Shown piece by piece: positions 35,392 through 44,075 of a stretch of DNA of 64,000 bases. A program made the position numbers and the translations under genes. The notes beneath the pieces were generated by a model. The model was given only the letters and a program-made list of their open reading frames with translations. It was not told the DNA's origin and searched no databases. Source of the DNA: Vibrio vulnificus NBRC 15645 = ATCC 27562 (GTDB taxonomy: Bacteria; Pseudomonadota; Gammaproteobacteria; Enterobacterales; Vibrionaceae); contig NZ_CP012882.1 of the NCBI RefSeq assembly GCF_002224265.1, positions 744,001 through 808,000 on the forward strand, written 5' to 3'. Numbering within the stretch: position 1 is the first letter of the stretch; each line of letters begins with the position of its first letter.

Positions 35392-36423
35392 ATGAGCGAA
35401 CCTCGAAAACGAAGAAGCACAGGGAGCGTCACCCTAGCCGATGTGGCCAAGAAAGCTGGCGTAGGAACCATGACGGTATCGCGTGCATTGCGCACACCAG
35501 AACTCGTTTCAGATAAGTTACGAGATAAGATTCAACAAGTCGTCGATGAGCTTGGCTACATTCCCAATAAAGCTGCTGGTGCACTTGCTTCGGCAGAGAG
35601 TTATTCGATAGCACTGATTTTGCCTTCATTGGTGGAGAAATCGTGTGCGCTGTTTTTGCCCTCTTTTCAGCACACGCTCAACAAGGCGGGTTACCAACTC
35701 TTGCTGGGTTACAGCGATTATTCGACAGAGCAAGAAGAAAAATTACTCAGCACGTTTCTGGAAGATAGGCCGGCAGGGGTGGTGTTGTTTGGCAGCAGCC
35801 ACAGTGATCGCACGCATCAACTTTTGCACAGTGCCAACACACAGGTTCTTGAAATCGCGGAACTGAGCAGCGAGCCTCGCTATATGAACATTGGCGTAGA
35901 TCACTTTGATGTGGGCAAGGTTTGTACCAAACATTTGGTAGAACAAGGTTTTCGTAATATTGGCTTTATCGGTGCGCGTGGGAATCACTCAACCTTGCAA
36001 CGAAAACTGCATGGTTGGCAAAGTGCCATGATTGAAAACTACCTCACGCCGGATCATTTTCTTACCACTCATGAGGCGCCATCAGCTCAATTAGGGGCTG
36101 AAGGTTTGGCAAAGCTGCTGTTGCGTGATTCCACGCTGGACGCGCTGGTGTGTAGCCATGAGGAAATTGCCATTGGGGCGCTGTTTGAATGTCATCGCCG
36201 CGTGCTCAAGGTGCCGGGCGATATGGCGATCATCTGTTTAGAAGGTTCCACGCTCGCTGAGCACGCTTATCCCAGCATCAGCAGTGCAGAATACGACTAC
36301 GATAATATGGGCACACGCGCAGCGGAGAAGTTACTCCATGCGATTAAAGGTGAGCGTTTTCAAGAAGTGACGGATTTAGGCTTTCGACTCAAGCGCAGAT
36401 CAAGTACGCAAGTGAAGTCGTAA
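35392..36423 (+). CDS. LacI family transcriptional regulator
   Basis: 343 residues from ATG 35392 (MSEPRKRRSTGSVTLADVAKKAGVG); the open frame starts 14 codons earlier. HTH and hinge (residues 12-65: VGTMTVSRALRTPELVSDKLRDKIQ, then YIPNKAAGALAS) followed by a periplasmic-binding-like ligand domain. The N-terminus resembles gluconate-type (GntR) members of the family. Divergent from the PTS operon, with three palindromes between, so it most probably represses that operon and itself. Confidence 0.9.
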   Translation: MSEPRKRRSTGSVTLADVAKKAGVGTMTVSRALRTPELVSDKLRDKIQQVVDELGYIPNKAAGALASAESYSIALILPSLVEKSCALFLPSFQHTLNKAGYQLLLGYSDYSTEQEEKLLSTFLEDRPAGVVLFGSSHSDRTHQLLHSANTQVLEIAELSSEPRYMNIGVDHFDVGKVCTKHLVEQGFRNIGFIGARGNHSTLQRKLHGWQSAMIENYLTPDHFLTTHEAPSAQLGAEGLAKLLLRDSTLDALVCSHEEIAIGALFECHRRVLKVPGDMAIICLEGSTLAEHAYPSISSAEYDYDNMGTRAAEKLLHAIKGERFQEVTDLGFRLKRRSSTQVKS

Positions 36424-36522
36424 CAACAAGCGCATCCTTTACCCAAATTTACATGCTGGCGACGTTGCTTTACGTTAGGATTGTTACTCTAAAATAACCA
36501 TATAAATAAAGTGGATTTGGTT

Positions 36523-37854
36523 ATGGACAGAGTAAAACAATCGATAGGGATCGCCGTCACCATCATGACGCTTTTGTGGCTGCAAGCCGAGCCTTCGCTT
36601 TTCTCTTCACAAAATGTGTTTCAATGGCGCTCAGCCCTTGTTCAGTACTCCGGTATTCTGGCACTTATGATGTTCTCAGTCGCTATGCTGCTTGCGTTGC
36701 GCCTTGCCACTATTGAGCGTTGGACTCAGGGGATCGACAAAGGGTATCGGATCCACAAATGGCTTGGCATTGTGGGTTTATCGCTCGGTGTGTTTCATTG
36801 GTTTACTTACCATTTACCTAAATGGTTAATCTCTCTCGAGCTGCTGGAAAAACCGCTTCGCTTCGATGGCAGTGGCCCACATGGCCAGCTTTCTGAATTG
36901 GGCGTGTGGTTAAAACAAGCGAAACCTGTTGCCATGGCGATGGGGGAGTGGGGATTTTATCTGCTGATTGCCTTAGTCGTGGTGTCATTATGGTCTGCGG
37001 TTAAGTACAAATCCTTCCGCTTGAGTCACCAATTGATGCCAGTAGCTTACCTATTGATTGCTGCGCACGCTTTTATTTTGCTGAAAAAAGCGTATTTGGG
37101 CACGCCTATCTACTGGATCACGTTATTGTTTTTAAGCGTGGGAAGTTTGGCGGCGCTCTACAGTTTGTTTGGATTGATAGGCAAGAAAGCACGCTATGCA
37201 GCCCAGGTAACTCGACTCCATTATTGCCCGAATAGCCAAACGTTGGATTTGACTGTCACGGTTGAAAACAGATGGAATGGGCACAAAGCGGGTCAGTTTG
37301 TCTATCTACGATTTGCCGATGAAGAGCCTCATCCCTTTACCATTGCTAGTGCAACGCAAGGCAATCAACTGCGTTTTCTCATTAAAGAACTGGGTGATTT
37401 TACCACGGGTTTACGCGATCGAATCCGTGTTGGTGAGCAGCTTGAAATCGAAGGGCCTTACGGTCAGTTTGATTTCTCAGCAAATAAAGCGCAGATCTGG
37501 ATTGGTGGTGGGGTCGGGATTGCCCCGTTTATGGCCGGCTTAGAGGCCTTAGCCGCAATAGAACATTCCCGACGCGTGCATCTTTTCTTCTGTTGCCAGA
37601 AAGTGGATCCGCAGATGTGTGAGGAACTTAAGCGTAAAGCGCACGCTGCTCACGCCTCACTGACCATTATCGATGCGAGCGTGGCCCCTTTATTGACTGC
37701 GGAAGACATTGCCAAGCAATGCGGTGACCTGCGCGACTATGATTTCTACTTCTGTGGACCTGTGGCTTTCTCGCATGCCTTAAAGCAAGCGCTAAAACCC
37801 TATCGGGTCGATACTCGTCAGCGCTTTCACGAAGAATGGTTTGTGATGCGCTAA
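36523..37854 (+). CDS. Ferric-reductase-like transmembrane flavoprotein
   Basis: 443 residues from ATG 36523 (a GTG at 36511 is also possible). N-terminal ferric-reductase-like membrane domain with six helices (to about 220), carrying His residues for haem (HKWLGIVGLSLGVFHWFTYH, SHQLMPVAYLLIAAHAF). Then a ferredoxin-reductase-type FAD domain (GQFVYLRFADEEPHPFTIAS) and NAD-binding domain (GGGVGIAPFMAGLEAL, YFCGPVAFSHALK). Electrons go from NAD(P)H across the inner membrane, perhaps to ferric chelates; no direct evidence. Confidence 0.88.
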   Translation: MDRVKQSIGIAVTIMTLLWLQAEPSLFSSQNVFQWRSALVQYSGILALMMFSVAMLLALRLATIERWTQGIDKGYRIHKWLGIVGLSLGVFHWFTYHLPKWLISLELLEKPLRFDGSGPHGQLSELGVWLKQAKPVAMAMGEWGFYLLIALVVVSLWSAVKYKSFRLSHQLMPVAYLLIAAHAFILLKKAYLGTPIYWITLLFLSVGSLAALYSLFGLIGKKARYAAQVTRLHYCPNSQTLDLTVTVENRWNGHKAGQFVYLRFADEEPHPFTIASATQGNQLRFLIKELGDFTTGLRDRIRVGEQLEIEGPYGQFDFSANKAQIWIGGGVGIAPFMAGLEALAAIEHSRRVHLFFCCQKVDPQMCEELKRKAHAAHASLTIIDASVAPLLTAEDIAKQCGDLRDYDFYFCGPVAFSHALKQALKPYRVDTRQRFHEEWFVMR

Positions 37855-37861
37855 CAAGAGA

Positions 37862-37893
37862 AAACGCAGCTTGAAATGGCTGCGTTTGTTGAT
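37862..37893 (+). terminator. Probable terminator after ferric-reductase-like gene
   Basis: AAACGCAGC pairs with GCTGCGTTT around an 8-nt loop, followed by GTTGATTT; the T-run is poor. Confidence 0.55.
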
Positions 37894-38035
37894 TTAAACG
37901 GTGCTTATATTGAAAATCACGCGTCGTTTCCATTGAGATAAATAACGATAACGTCGTAGAAACAAGGGAAGAGGGCATCTCTTCCCTAAATAACACAGAT
38001 TAACACCGATTTATTGGTCTAGATTTCGATGGTCT

Positions 38036-38620
38036 TTAGAACAAAACGGTAAGGTGAATATCGAAGCCACTGCCGTCAAAGGTTTCACCTGTTGAGGATA
38101 CTTCATACTCGATATTGGTGTATTTGGCACCAACTGCGATTTGGCCAAGAGCTCCAGGCGCAAATGCGTACTCATATTGCACCACCAAACCTGCTGCATC
38201 ATCGAATTCCACTTCGCCACTGCAGATCCCGCTGACATCACACTCATAGCTAACCGCGGTGTGATAGGTAAACCCTGCGCCTAACTTGTGGTTGCTTAAG
38301 CTCTTGAAAACTGTGAACTCAACGGGAACTCGGCTGAATGAGATATCACCGTTTGACGCATCAATAGTGTCAAACTTGTAACCTAGGGTGCCACGCAACA
38401 AGAAGTCTTGTGGAAGCGCTAAATCCGCCCCGCCAAAGATCGAAAAACCTTCGTTCGCTTTTATATCATCGCTATCGCCATTGACGAAAACGCCTTCACC
38501 CAGTTTATCGCCTCCAAAGCCATATCCAATGCCGACTACTCCTGTCAATACGTTCGCATTTGCATACGAAGAGGCCAATAAGCCCAACAGAAAAACTTTA
38601 GATAATGCCAACTTTTTCAC
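38036..38620 (-). CDS. Outer-membrane beta-barrel protein, unknown function
   Basis: 194 residues from GTG 38620, chosen because AAGGAAA lies 7 nt upstream and the protein then starts with a signal peptide (VKKLALSKVFLLGLLASSYANA). The longest frame would add 38 unlikely residues. Alternating hydrophobic strands and a terminal Phe (IHLTVLF) indicate a small barrel, OmpA/OmpX-like in size. Two Cys (YECDVSGICSG) may form a loop disulfide. Monocistronic. Confidence 0.8.
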   Translation of the reverse strand: MKKLALSKVFLLGLLASSYANANVLTGVVGIGYGFGGDKLGEGVFVNGDSDDIKANEGFSIFGGADLALPQDFLLRGTLGYKFDTIDASNGDISFSRVPVEFTVFKSLSNHKLGAGFTYHTAVSYECDVSGICSGEVEFDDAAGLVVQYEYAFAPGALGQIAVGAKYTNIEYEVSSTGETFDGSGFDIHLTVLF

Positions 38621-39126
38621 ACAAATTTCCTTATTGATATTTAACGTATTTTTAATAACTATGCGATTGAAATAATAGGTATATTTTATTTGCATAGAGG
38701 CGGGCGAAAATACCACAACACTCATTTGTTGCATTTATGATTTATCAAATACTTATCAATGATCACAAAAAGATTATTATTGATTATTTTGTTGTTAATC
38801 ATTGCTTTAGCACTACATTATTTAGCTTTTTGTTGTGTATTGATTCATGAGTTGCACTTGACACCTCGTTTGTTCAATTGTTAACCTCTCGCCATCCTTT
38901 CTTGCGGAGATAACGCCTACATGAACATCTAACTTCCCTACATTCCGATGATTTTTATTCATTCGGCTCTTGGAGTTAGTCGGCGTTATTGCGTTTCTTT
39001 TATTCTCAAATGAGTTTTCATTCCATCTGTGCGTCATGCATTGCTTGATGCCTGTGTTGCCACACGTGATGCTCGTAATTTTGCCTACTGACTTCTTACT
39101 TTTCTTTGAATCGTAAGGGGGTCTCT
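38621..39126. other. AT-rich spacer with nested inverted repeat before ABC-F gene
   Basis: 506 bp divergent spacer. A consensus TTGACA sits at 38858-38863 with a poor -10 (TAACCT, 38882-38887), and a nested inverted repeat occupies 38910-38989 (separate entry). The left 200 bp are very AT-rich without a clear feature. Confidence 0.55.
38910..38989 (+). promoter_or_regulatory. Nested inverted repeat (possible structured leader) upstream of ABC-F gene
   Basis: Three nested pairs: ATAACGCC (38910-38917) with GGCGTTAT (38982-38989); TAACTTCC (38930-38937) with GGAGTTA (38972-38978, one bulge); CCGATG (38945-38950) with CATTCGG (38960-38966, one bulge). Together they would fold as one long hairpin in the mRNA, 137 nt before the ABC-F start. 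A three-codon ORF (38921) and a 21-codon ORF (38948-39013) lie within it. A regulatory leader is inferred. Confidence 0.5.
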
Positions 39127-40695
39127 ATGCCCGTTATTCACGCACAGCAACTGAGCTATCAATTAAACAGCGGTGAATGGTTATTTCACCATCTTGATTT
39201 TCAACTTTACGAGGGACGAACGGCGTTGGTAGGCCGAAATGGTGTGGGTAAGTCTCTCCTGCTGCAATTGCTGGTGGGCCAAAGGACGCCGACATCAGGT
39301 TATGTTGTTGCTCATGGCCGAATTGGCTACTACTCACAACAAGCATCCGATCAAAAGCCACAAGGCTCCATTGCGCAATACCTTGGTGTCAGTCAAAAAC
39401 TGAATGCCCTCAAGCAAATAGAAAAGGGCAGTATGGATCCGCTTCATTTTGAACTGCTGGAAGAAGATTGGCAGATTGAGCACACCACGCAAGCTTTGCT
39501 TGATGAGCTTAGGATCACGCAACCACTCGATGCCAGTTGTCAGCAACTTAGCGGTGGACAGCTTGCGATGCTCACTTTAAAGCGCTTATTTTTGGCGGAC
39601 AACGAGGTGTTGATCCTTGATGAGCCGAGTAATCATCTCGACCACATTGGTAAACAATGGTTGATTGAGCAAATGAGGCTCGAGTCGCGGCCAATCTTGT
39701 TGGTGAGCCATGATCGCGCTTTGTTGATGGCGGTGGATCGAGTCGTGCGTTTGACATCCGAAGGGTTGCACTGGTTTGATGGTCACTATGCGCAATATCA
39801 TCAGCAGTGGCAGGCGCAGCAAGAAGCGGTGACTCGCAAGCTCAATCATCTGCAACGTGAACAAAAAGCAATACAACGCGAGATACAAAAGAGCAAAGAG
39901 AAAGCGCAGAAGCGAGAAAGCCAGGGTAAGAAAAAGCGTACGTCAGGTAGCCAACCCAAAATATTGACAGATGGCATGAAAAACAGCGCTGAAAATCGCC
40001 GCGCGAGCGCCAACATCAAGGAGCAAAATCAACTTAAGCGAAATCAGCATCTGCAGCACAATTTAAAGCAGAAGTTGGTGCTAGAGGAAGAGCCAAAGTT
40101 GTACTTGTCTGAAACGCATGAGCACAAAAAGAGGACGTTGCTGAATGTGAAAGATTATCGAACGCAAGGGCTTACGCACACGCCTCTCTCCTTTCAGCTC
40201 AAACAAGGAGAACGCTACCGTTTGTTTGGTGCCAATGGCGTGGGGAAAAGCAGGCTACTGAAAGCGTTGACCGGTCTACATAAGGAATACAGTGGTGAAA
40301 TTTGCCGTTATGCGCCTGCGGTTTATCTTGACCAACACTACCAAATCATCAACCTTCAGCTCTCTTTGCTGGAAAATCTCACCCACTTTTGCTCTGGGAT
40401 AACCACCAATGAGGCTCGTCTGTTGCTTGCTGGTATCGGTTTTCGTCGAGAGAGCGTTGATCGGCAAGCGGCACATCTGAGTGGCGGTGAGAAAATGAAA
40501 TTGGCGATGTTGATGGTAAGCCATGTACCTAACCAGCCTCTATTGCTGTTGGATGAACCGGACAATCATCTCGATTTGGAATCCAAACAGGCATTGGCCC
40601 ACGCGCTGGCCCGCTACCAGGGCGCATTAATTTTGGTGAGTCACGACGATCATTTTGTCGCTGAAGCGCAAATTACGCGGAGTTGGCATTTGTAA
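39127..40695 (+). CDS. ABC-F family ATPase (ribosome-associated type)
   Basis: 522 residues from ATG 39127 (SD AAGGGGG). Two ABC domains in one chain with no membrane segment: first, Walker A GRNGVGKS, signature LSGGQ, Walker B LILDEPSNHLD; second, GANGVGKS, LSGGEK, LLLLDEPDNHLD. Between them is a Lys/Gln-rich linker (about 235-320), the interdomain arm of ABC-F proteins that enters the ribosomal exit or P site. Members either assist translation (EttA, Uup, YheS) or protect ribosomes from antibiotics; this one is not clearly any of the four E. coli types. The leader repeat upstream is notable in that light. Confidence 0.9.
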   Translation: MPVIHAQQLSYQLNSGEWLFHHLDFQLYEGRTALVGRNGVGKSLLLQLLVGQRTPTSGYVVAHGRIGYYSQQASDQKPQGSIAQYLGVSQKLNALKQIEKGSMDPLHFELLEEDWQIEHTTQALLDELRITQPLDASCQQLSGGQLAMLTLKRLFLADNEVLILDEPSNHLDHIGKQWLIEQMRLESRPILLVSHDRALLMAVDRVVRLTSEGLHWFDGHYAQYHQQWQAQQEAVTRKLNHLQREQKAIQREIQKSKEKAQKRESQGKKKRTSGSQPKILTDGMKNSAENRRASANIKEQNQLKRNQHLQHNLKQKLVLEEEPKLYLSETHEHKKRTLLNVKDYRTQGLTHTPLSFQLKQGERYRLFGANGVGKSRLLKALTGLHKEYSGEICRYAPAVYLDQHYQIINLQLSLLENLTHFCSGITTNEARLLLAGIGFRRESVDRQAAHLSGGEKMKLAMLMVSHVPNQPLLLLDEPDNHLDLESKQALAHALARYQGALILVSHDDHFVAEAQITRSWHL

Positions 40696-40701
40696 CAACA
40701 A

Positions 40702-40725
40702 GCCAGCCACCTTGAGGTGGCTGGC
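40702..40725. terminator. Shared terminator hairpin between ABC-F gene and tnaB
   Basis: GCCAGCCACC (40702-40711) pairs perfectly with GGTGGCTGGC (40716-40725); the flanking T-runs are weak on both sides. It lies between convergent stop codons. Confidence 0.65.
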
Positions 40726-40732
40726 GTTATCT

Positions 40733-41947
40733 TTACCCCGTAAATGCGGGCAGCATATTGGCCATGGCCAGCATATGGAAGATGGCGGTTAACACACCAA
40801 AACCCAGAACCAGAATGAGCACCGATATGCCTCCTGGTACCACAAAGCCTTGGTAGCCATTCTCCATCGAACGAGATTTGTAGGCGAGCAGTACAGGGAT
40901 GATACATGCCCAGACGGTGGCCGCCGCGCCAGCATAACCAATGGCAATGATGAAACCAAATGGGAACAGCAGCGACAAGATCAACGGTGGAAGGAAGGTG
41001 ACTAACCAAGTTTGCGTTCTGCCCATTTTGCTGTTGTTGAACTGAAACAGATCAGCCAAGAAATCAAACACCCCTAATCCAACACCAATGAAAGACGAGA
41101 GAATCGCCGCCATCGAGAATGCGTTGATCGCGTGCGAGACCTTCTCTGATTCAATCACCGAACCCAGTGCTTTTAGCAACACATCGACATTACCACCTTG
41201 CTCTATCACCGAGCCAAACTCTGAGCGAGGTAAGTTGCCGAAGATGCTCAGTAGCCATAAGAAATAGAGGCTAAGCGCAATAATCGTTCCACCAAGAATG
41301 GCGTACTTGGCTTTTCGTTCATCACCGTAATAAGAGCGCATAGAAGAGACGGAATGGTGATAACCAAAAGAGGTTAGAGCAACGGGAAGCATCGCCATGG
41401 CATAGGGCGCGTAATCTGCATTCTCATTGATGGTATCGAATAAAACGGAGGTTTTGACGTTGATCGCTAACCCTGAAACGCCAAAGATAAAACTGAGAAC
41501 CATAAAGACAATGAGAATGACCGAGATACGGTCAACGGCGCGTGTTGAATGCCAAACAAAGGCCGAGAATACCGCAACGAATAAGACAGAGGCCACTTTA
41601 CTGTCTATTTGCAGAACATCTTGCAAGATAAGACCAGAAGAAGTGATGTAAGCGTACAGCAAAATGCCACCTACAAAGTAAACCATCAAATTGTTGAACC
41701 AGTTTACTTTGTTGCCGAGCATATCTTTGGTGACGGTATTGAAGGAAACCCGCAGTTCGTAGTGTTTAAAAGCTTCGAGCAGCAGCCAACCAGATAGAGT
41801 CATGACGACCATGGTAAGAGTGAGAGCCAATAGAGACCAGAGCGTCCACGCGCCAGCCCCTGCACTGGGGAGGCCGAGCATTCCTGCGCCGACACAGACG
41901 CTGGCAATAATGCACGCTCCCCCAATTAACGAGGGTTGCTTTGACAT
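40733..41947 (-). CDS. tnaB: Tryptophan permease (TnaB/Mtr/TyrP family)
   Basis: 404 residues with about 11 membrane helices; begins SLIGGACIIASVCVGAGMLG, the HAAAP family entry motif. It imports aromatic amino acids by proton symport. Its place directly behind tnaA identifies it as the low-affinity tryptophan permease of the tna operon. A strong intrinsic terminator stands between tnaA and tnaB, so its expression may be lower than that of tnaA. Confidence 0.9.
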   Translation of the reverse strand: MSKQPSLIGGACIIASVCVGAGMLGLPSAGAGAWTLWSLLALTLTMVVMTLSGWLLLEAFKHYELRVSFNTVTKDMLGNKVNWFNNLMVYFVGGILLYAYITSSGLILQDVLQIDSKVASVLFVAVFSAFVWHSTRAVDRISVILIVFMVLSFIFGVSGLAINVKTSVLFDTINENADYAPYAMAMLPVALTSFGYHHSVSSMRSYYGDERKAKYAILGGTIIALSLYFLWLLSIFGNLPRSEFGSVIEQGGNVDVLLKALGSVIESEKVSHAINAFSMAAILSSFIGVGLGVFDFLADLFQFNNSKMGRTQTWLVTFLPPLILSLLFPFGFIIAIGYAGAAATVWACIIPVLLAYKSRSMENGYQGFVVPGGISVLILVLGFGVLTAIFHMLAMANMLPAFTG

Positions 41948-42005
41948 GATAATAATCCTTGAGTTTCACGTTATTGTTTAATCTATCGTTATCTTTTTTT
42001 TGGCC

Positions 42006-42037
42006 AAAAAAACGCAGCCACGGTAGGGCTGCGTTTT
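42006..42037 (-). terminator. Intrinsic terminator between tnaA and tnaB
   Basis: On the minus strand AAAACGCAGCC pairs with GGCTGCGTTTT, followed by TTT, 9 bp after the tnaA stop. A second T/A palindrome (TTTTTTTGGCCAAAAAAA, about 41994-42012) overlaps it. Confidence 0.85.
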
Positions 42038-42045
42038 GGCGAGTG

Positions 42046-43467
42046 TTATGCGTCGATTTCCTTCAGTCGCGCGGTAAAGTGACGAAGGACTTGCGGCTCA
42101 TAGGTGAACTCGAGCCCTTTGACGTTTGCCGCATTGGCTTTGACTTTACCAAACGCTTCGATGATGAAATCCATGTGCGTTTGAGTATACGTGGCGCGTG
42201 GAATGGTTAGGCGCAGTAACTCCGCAGGACACGGGTGCTGCTTGCCTGTCGCAGGATCGCGCCCGAGGAGCAGCGAGCCGATTTCGACCGCGCGGATACC
42301 CGCGACCTTATAGAGCTCGCATGCTAAAGCATGGGCAGGGAACTGGTCTGCTTGAATATGAGGAAGCAGTTTACCGGCATCAACAAAGGCCGCGTGTCCA
42401 CCGGCTTGCTGACAAACCACGCCAATGCTTTCGAGGCCATTCACTAAATATTCCACCTGGTTAATTCGGTAGGCTAGCCAGTCTTGGCGCATACCATCGT
42501 ATAGGCCAACCGCTAAGCGCTCCATCGCACCGCCTTCTAAGCCACCGTAAGTGGGGAAACCTTCTTGAACCACACACAAGGTGCGGCATTCTGTGTAAAC
42601 ATCTAGGAAGCTTTCATCTTTAAAGCAAAGCAGACCGCCCATTTGTACCATGGCGTCTTTTTTCGCTGACATGGCCAAACCATCTGCGTATTTGTAGCTT
42701 TCGCGGGTGATCTCCTCGATGCTCCAGTTTTGGTAATCCTTTTCGCGTTGCTGGATGAAATAAGCATTCTCCGCAAAACGGGCTGAGTCCATGATCACAG
42801 GGATCTCATAGCGTTGGGCAATCTCGTAAACCGCTTTTAAGTTAGCAAGTGAAACCGGTTGGCCGCCAGCAGAGTTACAGGTAATGGTGCTGACGATGTA
42901 CGGCACATTGGCAGGGCCCGCTTCGAGAATCGCTTCTTCCAGCTTTTCTAAATCAAAATTGCCTTTAAAGTCGGCTTTCACGCCAGTATCAAAGGCTTCT
43001 TCGGTGTAGACGTTTTTCGCCACACAGCAGTTAATTTGCGTGTGACCTTGGGTGGTATCGAAGAAGTAGTTCGACAGGGCGACCATCTTAGAGCGATCCA
43101 ATCCCTTTTCGATTTCACGTTTTTTGATCAACACCGGAATGTAGATTTGCTCTGCACCACGGCCTTGGTGCGTCGGAATGGTGAATTCGTAACCAAAAAT
43201 GTCTTTTACGGCGTTGGCTAATGCGTGATAACTGCGGCTGCCACTGTACGCTTCATCACCACGGAACATCGCCGCTTGCATATCTTGAGTGATGGCCCCT
43301 GTGCCACTGTCGGTCAGCAAGTCGATAAAGACATCTTCACTATCCAGTAGGAAAGGGTTCATGCCCGCTTTTAAAATCGCTTCTTCGCGATACTCGCGAG
43401 TGGTGCGTTTTACTGGCTCAATAACGCGAATACGAAAGGGTTCTGGAAGATGCTTAAAATTATCCAT
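42046..43467 (-). CDS. tnaA: Tryptophanase
   Basis: 473 residues, same length class as E. coli TnaA. The PLP-binding lysine is K270 in [12 protein letters not shown], the same number as in E. coli. Other contacts include the QGRGAEQ loop and [10 protein letters not shown]. It splits tryptophan to indole, pyruvate and ammonia in the cytoplasm. Preceded by a tnaC leader peptide gene and 250 nt of AT-rich, presumably Rho-sensitive, spacer; followed by tnaB. Confidence 0.97.
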   Translation of the reverse strand: MDNFKHLPEPFRIRVIEPVKRTTREYREEAILKAGMNPFLLDSEDVFIDLLTDSGTGAITQDMQAAMFRGDEAYSGSRSYHALANAVKDIFGYEFTIPTHQGRGAEQIYIPVLIKKREIEKGLDRSKMVALSNYFFDTTQGHTQINCCVAKNVYTEEAFDTGVKADFKGNFDLEKLEEAILEAGPANVPYIVSTITCNSAGGQPVSLANLKAVYEIAQRYEIPVIMDSARFAENAYFIQQREKDYQNWSIEEITRESYKYADGLAMSAKKDAMVQMGGLLCFKDESFLDVYTECRTLCVVQEGFPTYGGLEGGAMERLAVGLYDGMRQDWLAYRINQVEYLVNGLESIGVVCQQAGGHAAFVDAGKLLPHIQADQFPAHALACELYKVAGIRAVEIGSLLLGRDPATGKQHPCPAELLRLTIPRATYTQTHMDFIIEAFGKVKANAANVKGLEFTYEPQVLRHFTARLKEIDA

Positions 43468-43717
43468 AATAGTTTCCTGAAATTTTAAATATACTTATTA
43501 CCTCAAGAATAGTTTGTTTATTCTCGAGTGTTTTAAATTGATTGAAAATACCAGTGGATAGACGCGAAATATCACATTAAGCGCCAGTCTAATAACTGGT
43601 AAGAACAAGTGGATAAATTAAAATTCAATGACTACAAAACGTACTAATAAACTAGTATGCGAGTTTTATTGCATTAAGTAATATCTAATGTATTGAAAAT
43701 TAATTTAATTGTGGGGA

Positions 43718-43789
43718 TTAAGCAGGAAAGAAGAACGCGATTTTATAATCGAGTGTAAACCAGAGACTAGAAGTGTTGTATGTGGTCAT
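43718..43789 (-). CDS. tnaC: TnaC tryptophan-sensing leader peptide
   Basis: 23 residues, SD AGGTG 6 nt upstream. The key ribosome-arrest residues align with E. coli TnaC at the same spacings: W10-F11 (W12-F13), D14 (D16), K16-I17 (K18-I19) and P22 (P24), so W to P is 12 residues in both. The end, AFFFP-A-stop, resembles the Proteus vulgaris peptide (AFFFP plus extra residues) more than E. coli, and adds one Ala after the critical Pro. Tryptophan should stall the ribosome here and block Rho in the 250-nt spacer before tnaA. Too short for ordinary gene calling. Confidence 0.92.
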   Translation of the reverse strand: MTTYNTSSLWFTLDYKIAFFFPA

Positions 43790-43803
43790 AATATTCACCT
43801 AAT

Positions 43804-43872
43804 TGAAATGAACCATTTCAGACTCATAGTCATTATGTATGAAAAAATTCCCTCGTCATTATTGTGATTATA
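43804..43872 (-). promoter_or_regulatory. tna promoter region: TATAAT box and 17-bp palindrome
   Basis: On the minus strand TATAAT is at 43872-43867 with a TTGTCT 15 bp upstream, giving a start near 43860. Between this and tnaC lies the palindrome TGAAATG-GTT-CATTTCA (43804-43820), either an operator or an RNA hairpin in the leader. No convincing CRP site was found. Confidence 0.45.
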
Positions 43873-44075
43873 AAAGTGAGAGATCTTAGACAAAAAATAT
43901 TTTACCAATAATAAGCTGTTGTTTTTTCGATAAGCAATAAGTGGCAGGAAATAATGGCGTTCGGTTTTTCCTTTTGATTTGAGTGTGTAAATTATCCCCC
44001 CGCTCAATATGTTGAAGCTAATGAGTAGGGGGGCTGTGGTCTATTGTTTGGCTAGCGTGCTGAGACGCTATAGAG

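Noticed and set aside
38910..38989. Integron attC-like site
   Set aside because: The nested pairs resemble attC, and ATCTAAC fits RYYYAAC, but the partner GTTAGTC does not fit GTTRRRY, the outer arms do not match either, and there is no cassette array.
43861..43980. CRP site before tnaC
   Set aside because: tna operons are usually CRP-dependent, but no TGTGA-N6-TCACA match with more than a few bases was found here.
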